A model generated the notes under the pieces. It searched no databases and was not told the DNA's origin. It saw only the letters and a list, made by a program, of their open reading frames with translations. Position numbers and translations under genes: made by a program. Below are positions 63,932 to 64,000 of a DNA stretch of 64,000 bases, piece after piece (position 1 is the first letter of the stretch; each line of letters starts with the position of its first letter). This stretch comes from Xanthomonas vasicola. Lineage in GTDB: Bacteria > Pseudomonadota > Gammaproteobacteria > Xanthomonadales > Xanthomonadaceae. Location: the NCBI RefSeq assembly GCF_000772705.2, contig NZ_JSBW02000041.1, forward strand, positions 100,668-164,667, read 5' to 3'.

Positions 63932-64000
63932 CTAAAGGATGGCCATTCCATCGCCCGCATCCAGGCACGCAAAAACGCGATCCAGCGCAGCAGCCAGCGC
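63932..64000 (-). CDS. possible C-terminal end of a gene running off the window
   Basis: A minus-strand frame entering from the right edge ends at TAG (63934-63932) with the tail ALDRVFACLDAGDGMAIL. A second minus frame stays open to 63895 (tail SFSHVPLSQTARGA). Which one, if either, is coding cannot be decided from 70-100 bases. No family is recognised. Confidence 0.25.
   Translation of the reverse strand, partial: ALAAALDRVFACLDAGDGMAIL

Noticed and set aside
1..64000. CRISPR arrays, restriction or toxin-antitoxin defence systems, type III effectors
   Set aside because: No spaced short repeats, Cas, restriction, toxin-antitoxin or avirulence-type coding sequence was recognised.

Overview
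The window reads as chromosome of a Xanthomonas-type gammaproteobacterium. The basis is very high GC with strong GC3 bias, and a Xanthomonas-like gene set: mutL-amiC-tsaE-nnrD, rnd, ligD, petABC-sspAB, miaB-phoH-ybeY-corC, paired CheW and chemoreceptor, and diguanylate-cyclase-like genes. Species cannot be fixed from the sequence. There is no prophage, CRISPR array or intact insertion sequence. The accessory signal lies in intergenic repeats and in how some gene clusters are assembled.

Layout. 1-5539: DNA repair and cell-envelope housekeeping (mutL, amiC, tsaE, nnrD, then queG on the other strand). 5680-9080: xseA, an AcvB/VirJ-like periplasmic hydrolase and a 505-base gap. 9080-16307: a SUMF1-fold lipoprotein-like gene with an abnormal 5' end, rnd, ligD plus a DUF3606 protein, an H-NS-like protein, tRNA-Ala(CGC) and a small hydrophilic protein. 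16596-19915: a GAF/degenerate GGDEF protein, CheW and a chemoreceptor. 20212-28857: 3-methyladenine glycosylase, a long Lhr helicase, a short-chain dehydrogenase, a DUF3301 protein, an orphan gene, sspB and sspA. 29270-36678: cytochrome bc1 (petABC), a lytic transglycosylase, a WYL regulator divergent from a GST-like gene, and miaB. 37102-43071: phoH (ybeZ), ybeY, corC, two small exported proteins of unknown function, a DUF4105 membrane protein and corA. 43231-60423: a polyamine uptake and catabolism locus. 60508-64000: a two-receiver diguanylate cyclase, an MHS-family transporter and a palindromic repeat.

The polyamine locus has the same layout as the Pseudomonas spu locus. A glutamylpolyamine synthetase plus oxidase (57728-60423) is divergent from a hydrolase, second synthetase, aminotransferase and binding protein, followed by ATPase, two permeases and a semialdehyde dehydrogenase. 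It supports ABC uptake of putrescine-type polyamines, gamma-glutamylation, oxidation or transamination, hydrolysis and conversion to succinate. Here a complete three-gene drug-efflux operon (EmrA/EmrB/outer-membrane factor, 47843-52126) with its own palindromic operator sits between the binding protein and the rest of its ABC transporter.

The most unusual signal is a family of about 130-157 bp MITE-like elements, with terminal inverted repeats around GAGAGCGGCTAACAA, in at least five copies: 10892-11048, 27558-27706, 32305-32447, 39665-39813 and about 47715-47847. Four copies start at or over the stop codon of the adjacent gene. In two copies a reading frame runs through the element in the same phase and supplies a hydrophobic leader to the downstream gene, so the element may be donating N-termini. 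A second structure of note is a cluster of DnaA-box-like 9-mers between miaB and phoH (36808-36967).
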